Assembly: GCF_900116625.1 (NCBI RefSeq)
Contig: NZ_FPBE01000004.1
Location: 1 to 64,000 of the forward strand
Source of the DNA: Idiomarina abyssalis
GTDB lineage: Bacteria > Pseudomonadota > Gammaproteobacteria > Enterobacterales > Alteromonadaceae
Direction: 5' to 3'
Length of the DNA: 64,000 nt
Below, in pieces: positions 1 to 7,792 of this stretch. A program made the position numbers and the translations under genes. The notes under the pieces were generated by a model. It did no database searches, was not told the origin of the DNA, and worked only from the letters and a program-made list of their open reading frames with translations. Every line of letters starts with the position of its first letter. Position 1 is the stretch's first letter.

Positions 1-131
1 GTCGCCAGCTTCGCTAACACCTTATTGCTGCGCAGCTTTTTATTAAAAACTTCCTGCTCATTTTCATCCAGCGCCAAAACCTGAATAAAATCCTTTGCCA
101 AATCCAGGGCAATTCTGTTTACAATAGCCAT
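1..131 (-). CDS. IS110-family transposase, N-terminal fragment (cut by window edge)
   Basis: The minus strand reads MAIVNRIALDLAKDFIQVLA from an ATG at 131 and runs off the window after 43 codons. The pattern of a small hydrophobic strand, Asp-Leu-Ala-Lys and then Gln-Val is the start of the RuvC-like DEDD domain of IS110/IS1111 transposases; the Asp in ALDLAKD would be the first catalytic acid. These enzymes move short circular elements by site-specific recombination, and in recent work are guided by a structured bridge RNA from the element's non-coding end. Only the first strand-turn region is visible, so whether the copy is intact cannot be said. It lies directly downstream of pgi on the same strand. 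Confidence 0.7.
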   Translation of the reverse strand, partial: MAIVNRIALDLAKDFIQVLALDENEQEVFNKKLRSNKVLAKLA

Positions 132-132
132 T

Positions 133-211
133 GGTCCTCTCCACTCCGTTCTATAGAATCTTCGAAACTCTATATTGGCACATTGCGATGCCGCTTAGGA
201 GGGAGGGGACC
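133..211. repeat. Inverted repeat in the leader of the IS110-like transposase
   Basis: GGTCCTCTCCACTCC at 133-147 and GGAGGGAGGGGACC at 198-211 are inverted copies with one gap and one mismatch, about 50 bp apart. They sit between the transposase start (131) and the pgi stop (228). The pair could be a hairpin in the element's non-coding end or a subterminal repeat. The true insertion boundary is not defined, because the other end of the element is outside the window. Confidence 0.45.
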
Positions 212-227
212 ATCTCATCAGGCTACA

Positions 228-1709
228 TCATCTCATTCTCTGAATTATTGCATCCGTACTTTCGTCAAAGGACTCATCGCTTTCGCCATCCAGTACGCTC
301 AGTAAATCCATGGCAATTTCCTTACCTCTCTCCACACCCGGCTGATCAAAGCTGTTCAGGTTCCAGATAACCCCCTGAGTAAACACTTTATGTTCGTAAG
401 TGGCTATTAAGGCACCAAAACTTTCCGGTGTCAGTTCATCCATTATTAATAAGTTAGACGGATGCCCGCCCGGGTAATTGTCACGTGGTGAAGTTTTATT
501 CTCGCTACCTTCCCACATTAAACGACGGTGCGCCAAACAGTTGGCTACTGCCAGCCGCTGCTGCTCTGCCAGGCCGTCCTGCACCGCTTTCTCAAAACCC
601 GGGGCTTCGCGTTTTAGTACCGCGACAAAGTCCGCGGTAAATTCATCGTAGCCCTGGTGCAAGTGCTGAAAAAACGCATGCTGCCCGTTTGGCCCAAAAC
701 CGCCCCAAATAATAGGCCCGGTTGGGTAATCAATAGCTTTATTATCGGCCGTTGACTGCTTACCGTTACTTTCCATATCCAGTTGTTGCAGGTAGTTAGG
801 CAACATACGTAAGCGGCCGTCATACGGCAAAATAGCCAGGTTGTTTATGCCCAGTTGTTCGCGGTTATACACCCCATAAAGCGCCAACAACACCGGCAAG
901 TTGTCTTCCAATGGTTCTTCTAAAAAGTGTTCATCCAGGGCTTTTGCACCTTCCAGCATGCGCTCAAAAGGTCGCATACCTGTGGTTAAAGCAATGCTTA
1001 AACCTAATGCCGACCACAATGAAAATCGCCCGCCAACCCCTTCACCAAAAGTGAATTGTTGAGCCGGTGGTATGCCATAGTCAGTCATAGCCTGTCCATT
1101 AGCCGACACACCAATTACATGCTTTTCCAGCCATTGTTCCTGAGTGAGCGCAGGCTCTATCCACTTGCGTACGGTGTCTACATTGGCAAAGGTATCAACC
1201 GTGCTAAATGACTTAGAGGAAACAATAAATAAGGTCGTTTCCGGATCAACAATAGGCAGAACAGCATATAGCTGGCCGCCGTCCATAGAGGACACAAAAT
1301 GCACCTGTAAGTCATGCAAAGCGGCATCATTCGCGAATTCGCGCAAGGCAAAGGCCCCCATTTGAGGGCCTAAATCAGAACCGCCCACACCAATGTTCAC
1401 CACATCGGTAATGGGTTTCCCGGTACTGCCTAACCAACGGCCGGAACGTAGCTTTTGGACGGTATCGACAAAGCGGGTTTTGCGGTTGCTTTGTTTGGCT
1501 ACAGCATGAACAGAGCGGCTGAGTACATGGGTAACCGGGCGATCTTCACTGAGGTTTCGGTATTCACCACAGCACAATTGCTGACGGTATTCATCAAAGT
1601 TCTTAGGTAAGCGCTCGCCAACAGCGTCAATAAGCTCATCGACTGAAAGTTTTTGATAACTGGTATCTAAGGCTAAAAAAGGTCCGTTTTTAATCATTGT
1701 TTCATCCAT
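228..1709 (-). CDS. pgi: Glucose-6-phosphate isomerase
   Basis: Cytosolic interconversion of glucose-6-phosphate and fructose-6-phosphate, feeding both glycolysis and the sugar-nucleotide pools used by the polysaccharide cluster upstream. At 493 residues it is shorter than the roughly 550 of the E. coli enzyme but keeps the SIS-fold landmarks: IGVGGSDLGP near residue 106, the phosphate-binding SSKSFSTVDT near 164, the first PGI signature GVGGRFSLWSALGL near 224, and a GPNGQHAFFQHLHQG segment. It starts 6 bp after the dehydratase stop, so it is probably the last gene of the cluster transcript. An ATG four codons downstream is an alternative start. An IS110-like element begins within about 100 bp of its stop codon. 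Confidence 0.95.
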   Translation of the reverse strand: MDETMIKNGPFLALDTSYQKLSVDELIDAVGERLPKNFDEYRQQLCCGEYRNLSEDRPVTHVLSRSVHAVAKQSNRKTRFVDTVQKLRSGRWLGSTGKPITDVVNIGVGGSDLGPQMGAFALREFANDAALHDLQVHFVSSMDGGQLYAVLPIVDPETTLFIVSSKSFSTVDTFANVDTVRKWIEPALTQEQWLEKHVIGVSANGQAMTDYGIPPAQQFTFGEGVGGRFSLWSALGLSIALTTGMRPFERMLEGAKALDEHFLEEPLEDNLPVLLALYGVYNREQLGINNLAILPYDGRLRMLPNYLQQLDMESNGKQSTADNKAIDYPTGPIIWGGFGPNGQHAFFQHLHQGYDEFTADFVAVLKREAPGFEKAVQDGLAEQQRLAVANCLAHRRLMWEGSENKTSPRDNYPGGHPSNLLIMDELTPESFGALIATYEHKVFTQGVIWNLNSFDQPGVERGKEIAMDLLSVLDGESDESFDESTDAIIQRMR

Positions 1710-1715
1710 TTCCCA

Positions 1716-3641
1716 TCACGCAACATCGGTCTCATCATCACTGCAGGTACGGTGTTTATTCCAAATTACGTCACAAATATGGTCATCAAGCGGTGCATAC
1801 CCAGTTGGAGCATCCAGTAGTAACTGGCGTAGCTCATCAATAGCAAAACGCTGGCAGGCGTCGTCTAATAGCCCCAGCAACTTCTCCATTTCATCCCAAC
1901 TTAAAGCCTGTTCATTGGCACGCAAAATACGGGGGTGGTCGCTGGCTTCTACGTTGTCACCAATTAACAGCTCTTCATAGAGCTTCTCGCCGGGGCGTAA
2001 GCCGGTAAACTCAATAGCAATGTCACCGTGCGGATTTTTCTCAGTCTTCTCTTCAAGGCCGGAAAGCCGAATCATTTTACGGGCTAAATCCACAATTTTG
2101 ACTGAGTCGCCCATATCCAGCACAAATACCGAGCCTGAGTGGCCCATAGTTCCAGCCTGAATCACTAGCTGCGCGGCTTCTGGTATGGTCATAAAAAAGC
2201 GGGTAATGTCGGGGTGAGTCACGGTTACCGGGCCACCATGTTCTATTTGTTCTTTAAACAACGGAACCACCGAGCCTGAAGAGCCCAGAACATTACCGAA
2301 GCGCACCATAGAAAACCGTGTTTTAGGCTGCCGCTGAGCCAACCCTTGAAGAACCAACTCTGACAGGCGCTTAGTTGTACCCATTACATTGGTAGGTCGA
2401 ACAGCTTTGTCAGTAGATATTAATACAAACTGCTTAACACCGGCTGAAATAGCTGCTTCTGCCGTATGCCAGGTGCCAAACACGTTATTGCGCACACCTT
2501 CGACCATATTGTACTCAACCAAGGGTACGTGTTTATAGGCTGCTGCGTGGTAAACGGTGTCGACAGCAAAGGTTTTCAGAACCGTTTCTATGCGGTTGCG
2601 TCGCTGTACTGTGCCTATTACCGGAATGATTTCGGCACCTATGCCCTGCTGTCGGCATGTTTGAGTTAACTCACGTTCAATGGCGTATAAAGCAAACTCT
2701 GACAGCTCATACAAAACCAGGGCTTTAGGTCGCTGTTTTAATATCTGTCGGCAAAGTTCCGAGCCAATAGAACCACCGGCACCGGTTACCAGTACAGTTT
2801 GCCCTGTAATGTGCTTTTCCATTAACTGCGGTGCGGGAGTCACCGGGTCACGCCCCAGTAAGTCTTCGACTTTAACGTCCTGCAACTGATCAATGGACAA
2901 GTCCCCATTTACCATGTCGGCCATACCCGGCACAGTTTGCACTTTTACGGGTAAAGTTTCTAAGGCGTCTAGTATTTGACGTCTGCGCGAACGCAAGGTA
3001 CTGGGTAACGCCAGCAGAATACGGTGAATGTCTAAATCACGAATAGCGCACTCTATATCCTTTGGCGCAATAACTTTTAACCCCAGCACAGAGGTGCCCT
3101 GCAAACCACTGTCGTCGTCCACAAACAATACGGGGTGAAATTCGTCACCGTTTGACAGCGCCTGGGCCAACTGGCGGCCAGCAGAACCTGCTCCGTAAAT
3201 GGCTACTCGGTCTTTTTGGCGGCTCATAACCCGTTGATAGGCTTCACGAACAATCAAACGGCTGCCACCAGTTAACAAGAACGCTATCAATACGTAGTTC
3301 ACTACGGCGGAAACCGGCAAAGCAATACCCATCCATAGCGCGCCTAAAACCAGCAAAGCACCGCTTAATATGACCGTAAAAAACACCAGGCTCAGCACTT
3401 TAAAGCCAACATAACGCACTACCGCGCGATAAAGCCCGAAGCGAATAAAGGCCAGCAAGGTGATACCCATTACCAAACCAGCCAGAATTAACCATTGAGA
3501 CCACCGCAGCGGCATAATGGCATCAAAACTCAGTAGGTACGCGGCAAGCATGGCTACGGTAATTGACGCCACGTCAATTACCAGGCCAATGCCACGTTTT
3601 ACATTACGCGGTAACTGCATTAACACTTTTAATGCTTTCAA
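1716..3641 (-). CDS. pglF: Membrane UDP-GlcNAc 4,6-dehydratase (PglF/WbpM type)
   Basis: First step of bacillosamine-type sugar synthesis: conversion of UDP-GlcNAc to the UDP-4-keto-6-deoxy sugar. The 641 residues have four N-terminal membrane helices (about 15-125), a first Rossmann fold with GAGSAGRQLA near 150, and a second extended-SDR domain with VTGAGGSIGSE near 285. The usual Tyr of the YxxxK motif is replaced by Met (NVMGTTK, Met420/Lys424) after STDKA, as in WbpM/PglF enzymes. Its partners PglE, PglD and PglC are encoded 8-12 kb upstream on the same strand, interrupted by ugd and the gfc genes. A WbpM-type dehydratase at the distal end of an O-antigen locus is a common layout. The exact sugar product is inferred from those partners. 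Confidence 0.9.
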   Translation of the reverse strand: MKALKVLMQLPRNVKRGIGLVIDVASITVAMLAAYLLSFDAIMPLRWSQWLILAGLVMGITLLAFIRFGLYRAVVRYVGFKVLSLVFFTVILSGALLVLGALWMGIALPVSAVVNYVLIAFLLTGGSRLIVREAYQRVMSRQKDRVAIYGAGSAGRQLAQALSNGDEFHPVLFVDDDSGLQGTSVLGLKVIAPKDIECAIRDLDIHRILLALPSTLRSRRRQILDALETLPVKVQTVPGMADMVNGDLSIDQLQDVKVEDLLGRDPVTPAPQLMEKHITGQTVLVTGAGGSIGSELCRQILKQRPKALVLYELSEFALYAIERELTQTCRQQGIGAEIIPVIGTVQRRNRIETVLKTFAVDTVYHAAAYKHVPLVEYNMVEGVRNNVFGTWHTAEAAISAGVKQFVLISTDKAVRPTNVMGTTKRLSELVLQGLAQRQPKTRFSMVRFGNVLGSSGSVVPLFKEQIEHGGPVTVTHPDITRFFMTIPEAAQLVIQAGTMGHSGSVFVLDMGDSVKIVDLARKMIRLSGLEEKTEKNPHGDIAIEFTGLRPGEKLYEELLIGDNVEASDHPRILRANEQALSWDEMEKLLGLLDDACQRFAIDELRQLLLDAPTGYAPLDDHICDVIWNKHRTCSDDETDVA

Positions 3642-3684
3642 AAAGTGCTCCCTTCCTTTAAAAGCCTGAAAAGATCATACCACA

Positions 3685-6564
3685 TTAACGGTTATAAAAA
3701 GGTGATCTGTCATCGGTATAGTCGTATAAGCGAGCCCTTCGATGCAACTGTTGGCCACCATTACGTGACAATGGAATCCAACTGAAACCAACACGCTCAC
3801 GGGTATTCCGTACACTCATTAAGTCAAACGGAATACTAATGAAGAAGCCTTTAGTAAAGCTGCCTTCGCCGTATTCCTCGGAAGACACATCGGTAAATGC
3901 CGCAAAAGCTCCGGCTACCACACCACTGTCAAACCGCTTCTGTAAGGTTACGTTAACACCTTGGTCACCCGCTAGGAATTGCCCAAAATCTAACTGTAGT
4001 AAGGTATCTGACAACCAAGGCATTTGATAATAAGCACTGACAAAACCAGTCGTCACCTCATAGTCTAAGAAACCGCTACCACCGGTAAAGTTTCGCTGAC
4101 GCACCCGGTTAACGTGGGCGCCGAACGCCCATGGGCTGTCTATGGGTCGATACAGTACTTCGGCACCGGCACCACCAAACATCCGCTCAAGGTAACCAGC
4201 ATAGGCCATAGCAAACCAATCCTGCCCCAAACGTTTATGATAAGTTACCTGAGCAGAGTCTAGCCAAACATCGTTTTGAACGTAGCGGCGCACCTGCGTA
4301 CGCACTTCTGGTAGCTGAGAAGGGCCACCACCCAGGAAGTTAAACTCGTCGTAGTTATTCGCGAGGTTGATCCCAGCTTCAGCAAACACTTCCAAATTTT
4401 CTGTTAGCCAACGCTTACCAAAAGCATAAACGCCTAACTGGTAGGTATGAAAGTTTTCAGGGCTACCAAAGTCCTGCTGGAAAAAAGGCTTTAAGCCATA
4501 ACTATTGCTAAAGTGGTAATCTGGGTTGAGCTTCCATTTTTCGCTGTCTTTATCTGGTTTTCCTTCCGGATAAACGCGAGTGAACAGCTCTTCGGTTTCC
4601 TCAACGGTTTTACTCGGGTCCTCGTTACGAATGCGGCGTTTAAAATCTTGCGCCTGAACTTGAGTGTTAACGTTAGGCTCAAACAGCACCTGGTCCACAA
4701 TATTGTATGTCTTTACTGAGTCCGGCAGTTCAGCAGACAAAACCCTGGCGGCGCGATCATAAGCCTCATTACTATTACGGAAACGATGGTGGTATGCATA
4801 CATCGTCACTTCATCATCTGTTGCTGCAAAGCGCGCTCCACTAAAGGCACCCTGCTTACGCAGCTCACTGCGAAGCGCTGTCCAACTTACATCGCTTAAC
4901 TTGTCTGCTTTTGGCTTTTGTGGCGGAGTTTTATCCGGCATAGTTTTAACCTGATTCAACTCGTTAAAGTTTGTTCTCAGACTAAAGTTAAACATTAGAG
5001 TATCGCCACGCTCGTAACTTAGCTGCACATCGAAGTACTCGGTTACCTGGTAGTTCGCACCAAAATTCCAACGACTGTCCGGTTTAATGGGGACACCAGC
5101 CTGGTCATCACTGTAGTCATTACCTTCATACTCGGCTTTTAAACTCAGAGGCTCCCAAGGAGTCTGGTACTCTATACCACCAAAAAACGAAGTAGTACCA
5201 GTGAACCATTGATCATACTCGAGTTTTCCGCCTCGTCCGCTAAAACGAGGCTCTCTGCGACAGTAATCATCAGCTAATTCACAAAATGGGTTTGTTATAT
5301 TATCGTACGTTCCTAAACGACCAAACCCTAACCCCAAGCTAATATCAACGGGACCAAAGCGCTTGCTGCCAACAATATACTCCGCATCGAACAGCCCTGT
5401 CCCGGCTAAGTCACGGAAACCAAGGCTAACTTCAGGTAACCAATAGCTTTCTTTCCAAAGCCTAGCTTTTACATCAAAGCCCTTGTCCGTCAATATATTA
5501 TCCCCACTAAAGCCCGGAAACTCACTATATAAGCGATTAGGGAAGCGTGTATAAAATGCTGTGGCTTCCAGCCAAGGTAAAAGTTGCAAATTAACAGTGT
5601 AACGGCGGTACTCTTCTATATCACTGTAGGTAATGGCTAGTTGGCCCTCTTTTGCCATACGAGCTGTCGGGTTTTGCATTAAACCGACTGAACCGTAGTT
5701 GTTATAACTCGGCTGCAAATCTAGACGCGACCAGTGTCTTTCCGGCGTAGGGGCAAAACGCACTTTATGTAAAGGTGCATTCGTTTCAGCACTTACAGAT
5801 TCGTTTGTCACAAAGTGCGTTAATAAATCACGAACGTTCTTATCTAAATTTTTGAACTTAGGAGGCAACTGATTCTTTTCAAAACCCAACCACAAAATGT
5901 CACCCGGTAATAGCTCTGTATTATCCTGTTTATAATAACTCCAGTTACTTTCTTTTTGCTCCGCAACAGATACCTTTACCGCTGTTTCTTTATTATATGA
6001 TTCAAGTAAAGACACTTGCTCGTCAATGCTATCTAACCAGTTGGCTACTGTTTTCCCGGTATGAAACTGATAACTCCCGGGCTTTGAAACTAAACCAAAT
6101 ACGTAAATTGAATTAGGCCTTTCAGAGACCACTAACTCGTAGTTGCCCTCTGGTAGCAAAGGGTTATCTGCCAAGCGTTGCCTTGCCTGCTCTATGCTTA
6201 TTTCTCCCCAAGGCTGCTTACCAAGTTGCCAACCTCTTATTTGTCCTGACAGCATAGCAGCGGCCTCTGCTTTGCTCGCTTCTCTTCGACTTTGCCAATA
6301 ACGCTCAAGTTCAGCCAGTTGTGCCAGCACCTCTCTTTTCTGCTGGCTTACATCATCCTGTTCATCTGTTTTAACTAGCCGAACCGCTGGCCAATAAACA
6401 TTCTCCAGAAGCCCCTGTTCTTGCAGGTCAGATAACGCCTGCTGCAAACGAACTGGGCCTTCAAATGCAATCTTTTGTGTTTCGGCCTTAACTGGCACTA
6501 TAGACATCAAAAACAAAGTTAATGCGGAAAAAACTAGCAAGGTATTTGTCATGGATTGGCTCAT
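3685..6564 (-). CDS. GfcC-GfcD (YjbG-YjbH) fusion, exopolysaccharide outer-membrane protein
   Basis: A 959-residue secreted protein with a signal peptide (first ~27 residues, ending VKA). Residues ~35-240 resemble GfcC/YjbG, with the leading PVRLQQALSDL segment, the AELERYWQSR region and a late LLPGDILWLGF loop. From ~270 onward it resembles the YjbH/GfcD lipoprotein/beta-barrel family, with aromatic-rich repeating strands and DISLGLGFGRLG-like segments. In E. coli these are two separate genes of the group 4 capsule operon gfcABCDE. Here they form one polypeptide that overlaps gfcB by 4 bp (ATGA), so translation is probably coupled. The likely role is assembly or secretion of the polysaccharide at the outer membrane; the mechanism is unknown even for the E. 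coli proteins. Confidence 0.8.
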   Translation of the reverse strand: MSQSMTNTLLVFSALTLFLMSIVPVKAETQKIAFEGPVRLQQALSDLQEQGLLENVYWPAVRLVKTDEQDDVSQQKREVLAQLAELERYWQSRREASKAEAAAMLSGQIRGWQLGKQPWGEISIEQARQRLADNPLLPEGNYELVVSERPNSIYVFGLVSKPGSYQFHTGKTVANWLDSIDEQVSLLESYNKETAVKVSVAEQKESNWSYYKQDNTELLPGDILWLGFEKNQLPPKFKNLDKNVRDLLTHFVTNESVSAETNAPLHKVRFAPTPERHWSRLDLQPSYNNYGSVGLMQNPTARMAKEGQLAITYSDIEEYRRYTVNLQLLPWLEATAFYTRFPNRLYSEFPGFSGDNILTDKGFDVKARLWKESYWLPEVSLGFRDLAGTGLFDAEYIVGSKRFGPVDISLGLGFGRLGTYDNITNPFCELADDYCRREPRFSGRGGKLEYDQWFTGTTSFFGGIEYQTPWEPLSLKAEYEGNDYSDDQAGVPIKPDSRWNFGANYQVTEYFDVQLSYERGDTLMFNFSLRTNFNELNQVKTMPDKTPPQKPKADKLSDVSWTALRSELRKQGAFSGARFAATDDEVTMYAYHHRFRNSNEAYDRAARVLSAELPDSVKTYNIVDQVLFEPNVNTQVQAQDFKRRIRNEDPSKTVEETEELFTRVYPEGKPDKDSEKWKLNPDYHFSNSYGLKPFFQQDFGSPENFHTYQLGVYAFGKRWLTENLEVFAEAGINLANNYDEFNFLGGGPSQLPEVRTQVRRYVQNDVWLDSAQVTYHKRLGQDWFAMAYAGYLERMFGGAGAEVLYRPIDSPWAFGAHVNRVRQRNFTGGSGFLDYEVTTGFVSAYYQMPWLSDTLLQLDFGQFLAGDQGVNVTLQKRFDSGVVAGAFAAFTDVSSEEYGEGSFTKGFFISIPFDLMSVRNTRERVGFSWIPLSRNGGQQLHRRARLYDYTDDRSPFYNR

Positions 6565-7244
6565 TCAGCTTCGTTATTAGAATAGTCACGACCTATCCAG
6601 GTCACCTGAGTTAATGTTAATGGCTCTCTATCGGCAAATAATTGCTGCTGGCTTTTTACCACGTGGCCATCTTCTTCAACCCAAAAGCGATTGGTAAAAG
6701 CCTGGCCCGTTAATTCGTAATGACCCTTTTCTTCTACCAAAGTAACTCTAACTTTGCCAAAAGGAAGTTCAAGTACTTGTTTTTCTTTTACATAAAACTT
6801 AGAGGCCACTTTCCGGCTTACCGATTGACCATCTAGTTGGTAATCATATTCACGCTGCCAAGTGGTTTGGCAGTTAGCAGGTTCAGTAACAATACACTTC
6901 AGTGGGTCTTTGCTGAGTTTCGATATTGCCAATAAATTATGTTTTAAGTCTTGTGTCCGAATAACTCGCCCATCTCTCAAAACTAGCGTCTCTTTTTCGG
7001 CCGTAATAAAGTGCCAGTCATCTGGCTTATCCACAAACCCAAGTACCACTAGTATTCTTGGTTCACCCTGCCATTGCACATATAAAGAAGTATAAGGAAA
7101 TGTCTTTATTCTTTTCGGTGACAGCTCAGCGTCTTGGGCTTCAGAAAAGGCATACTCAACCGTTTTGCGTACTTCGTCGGTCACCGCAGTACAGCCATAG
7201 ATCATGGCAACAAAAAAGGTCAGCAGGCAGTAACGAATTAACAT
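6561..7244 (-). CDS. gfcB: GfcB/YjbF-family capsule lipoprotein
   Basis: A 227-residue protein with a short signal peptide and a lipobox-like AMIYGC, so Cys18 is probably lipidated and the protein outer-membrane anchored. The body, with FPYTSLYVQWQGEPRILVVLG, conserved aromatic residues and the DGRVIRT segment, matches the YjbF/GfcB family. It lies between gfcA and the gfcC-gfcD fusion in the same order as E. coli gfcABCD, and its stop overlaps the next start by 4 bp. A strong hairpin terminator precedes it, so it either reads through from upstream (RfaH-type antitermination would allow this) or has its own promoter in the 125-bp gap. Confidence 0.8.
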   Translation of the reverse strand: MLIRYCLLTFFVAMIYGCTAVTDEVRKTVEYAFSEAQDAELSPKRIKTFPYTSLYVQWQGEPRILVVLGFVDKPDDWHFITAEKETLVLRDGRVIRTQDLKHNLLAISKLSKDPLKCIVTEPANCQTTWQREYDYQLDGQSVSRKVASKFYVKEKQVLELPFGKVRVTLVEEKGHYELTGQAFTNRFWVEEDGHVVKSQQQLFADREPLTLTQVTWIGRDYSNNEAE

Positions 7245-7286
7245 TTGTGAATCTCTTGTTTAGCCAAAGTTTATTTTTGGTGGATA

Positions 7287-7317
7287 AAAAAATACCGCCC
7301 AACGGCGGTATTTTATC
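7287..7317 (-). terminator. Strong hairpin between gfcA and gfcB
   Basis: Eleven perfectly paired bases: AAAATACCGCC at 7289-7299 and GGCGGTATTTT at 7304-7314, with the 4-base loop CAAC. A/T runs on both sides make it look like a bidirectional rho-independent terminator. It lies 50-80 bp downstream of the gfcA stop on the minus strand and before gfcB. It could allow high gfcA expression with reduced read-through to gfcBCD. Confidence 0.7.
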
Positions 7318-7368
7318 ACTATTCATCTTATCGGTGTTACTGAAGCGCTTCACTAACACCCCTAGGTG

Positions 7369-7665
7369 TTACATACCTGTAGTAGTAACAGTCGATGTAG
7401 TAGTAGATGTTGATGTAGTAGTTGGCGGTGTTTCATCATCATCATCATCGTCATCATCGTCATCATCATTGATAGCGTTAGATGAACTGTCAGAGATAAC
7501 AGCTACAGTAGCTGCCGCTGCAACACCAGCAAATACCCATGCTTCAGTTGATAAGCCGCCTGCGCCGCTTTCAGAAGCGTTCGCGCCAGCAGCACCTTGC
7601 TGTGCCATTACTGGCGTTACTGCTAAGCCTAACGCTGCAGCAATTGCTAATGCTAAAGTTTTCAT
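7369..7665 (-). CDS. gfcA: GfcA/YjbE-like small secreted Thr- and Asp-rich protein
   Basis: Start chosen at the ATG at 7665, 98 residues, because GAGGTGA lies just upstream and a signal peptide (MKTLALAIAAALG...VMA) follows; a reading frame 11 codons longer lacks this. After the signal peptide comes a Gly/Ala/Ser-rich stretch, one hydrophobic segment (VFAGVAAAATVAV), eleven consecutive Asp, then a tail made almost only of Thr and Ser. E. coli GfcA/YjbE is likewise a small threonine-rich exported protein that opens the gfc operon. It sits between the Wza-like exporter and gfcB. The function is unknown; position and composition are the basis for the name. Confidence 0.65.
   Translation of the reverse strand: MKTLALAIAAALGLAVTPVMAQQGAAGANASESGAGGLSTEAWVFAGVAAAATVAVISDSSSNAINDDDDDDDDDDDETPPTTTSTSTTTSTVTTTGM
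7434..7469 (-). repeat. Trinucleotide repeat encoding 11 Asp in gfcA
   Basis: A GAT/GAC-codon run (read as atc/gtc triplets on the plus strand) encodes Asn followed by eleven Asp in the GfcA-like protein. Such tracts slip by whole triplets, so repeat number could vary between strains without breaking the frame. A second low-complexity stretch just downstream encodes the Thr-rich tail. Confidence 0.75.
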
Positions 7666-7745
7666 AATATTCACCTCACTCCAGAGATATAGATACATGT
7701 ATCGCTGTGACTGAAAACATTCCAGTTAACAGCAACTTTCATAGT

Positions 7746-7776
7746 ATGCCGCCACGCATTAAAATGCAAACGGCAT
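7746..7776 (-). other. Nested hairpin between the Wza-like gene and gfcA
   Basis: ATGCCG (7746-7751) pairs with CGGCAT (7771-7776), and inside it GCATT (7756-7760) pairs with AATGC (7763-7767). It lies in the 127-bp gap after the exporter stop and before gfcA. There is no strong U-run, so it may be an mRNA stabiliser or leader structure rather than a terminator. Confidence 0.4.
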
Positions 7777-7792
7777 TTACATGACTTTTCAC

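Noticed and set aside
4491-4719. Small frames on both strands inside the gfcC-gfcD fusion
   Set aside because: They are alternative frames of a well-supported 959-residue protein.
7058-7714. Long plus-strand open frame across the gfcA-gfcB region
   Set aside because: It is the antisense of gfcA and the end of gfcB. The long Ser run is the complement of the Asp and Thr codon repeats, and no ribosome site or known family fits.
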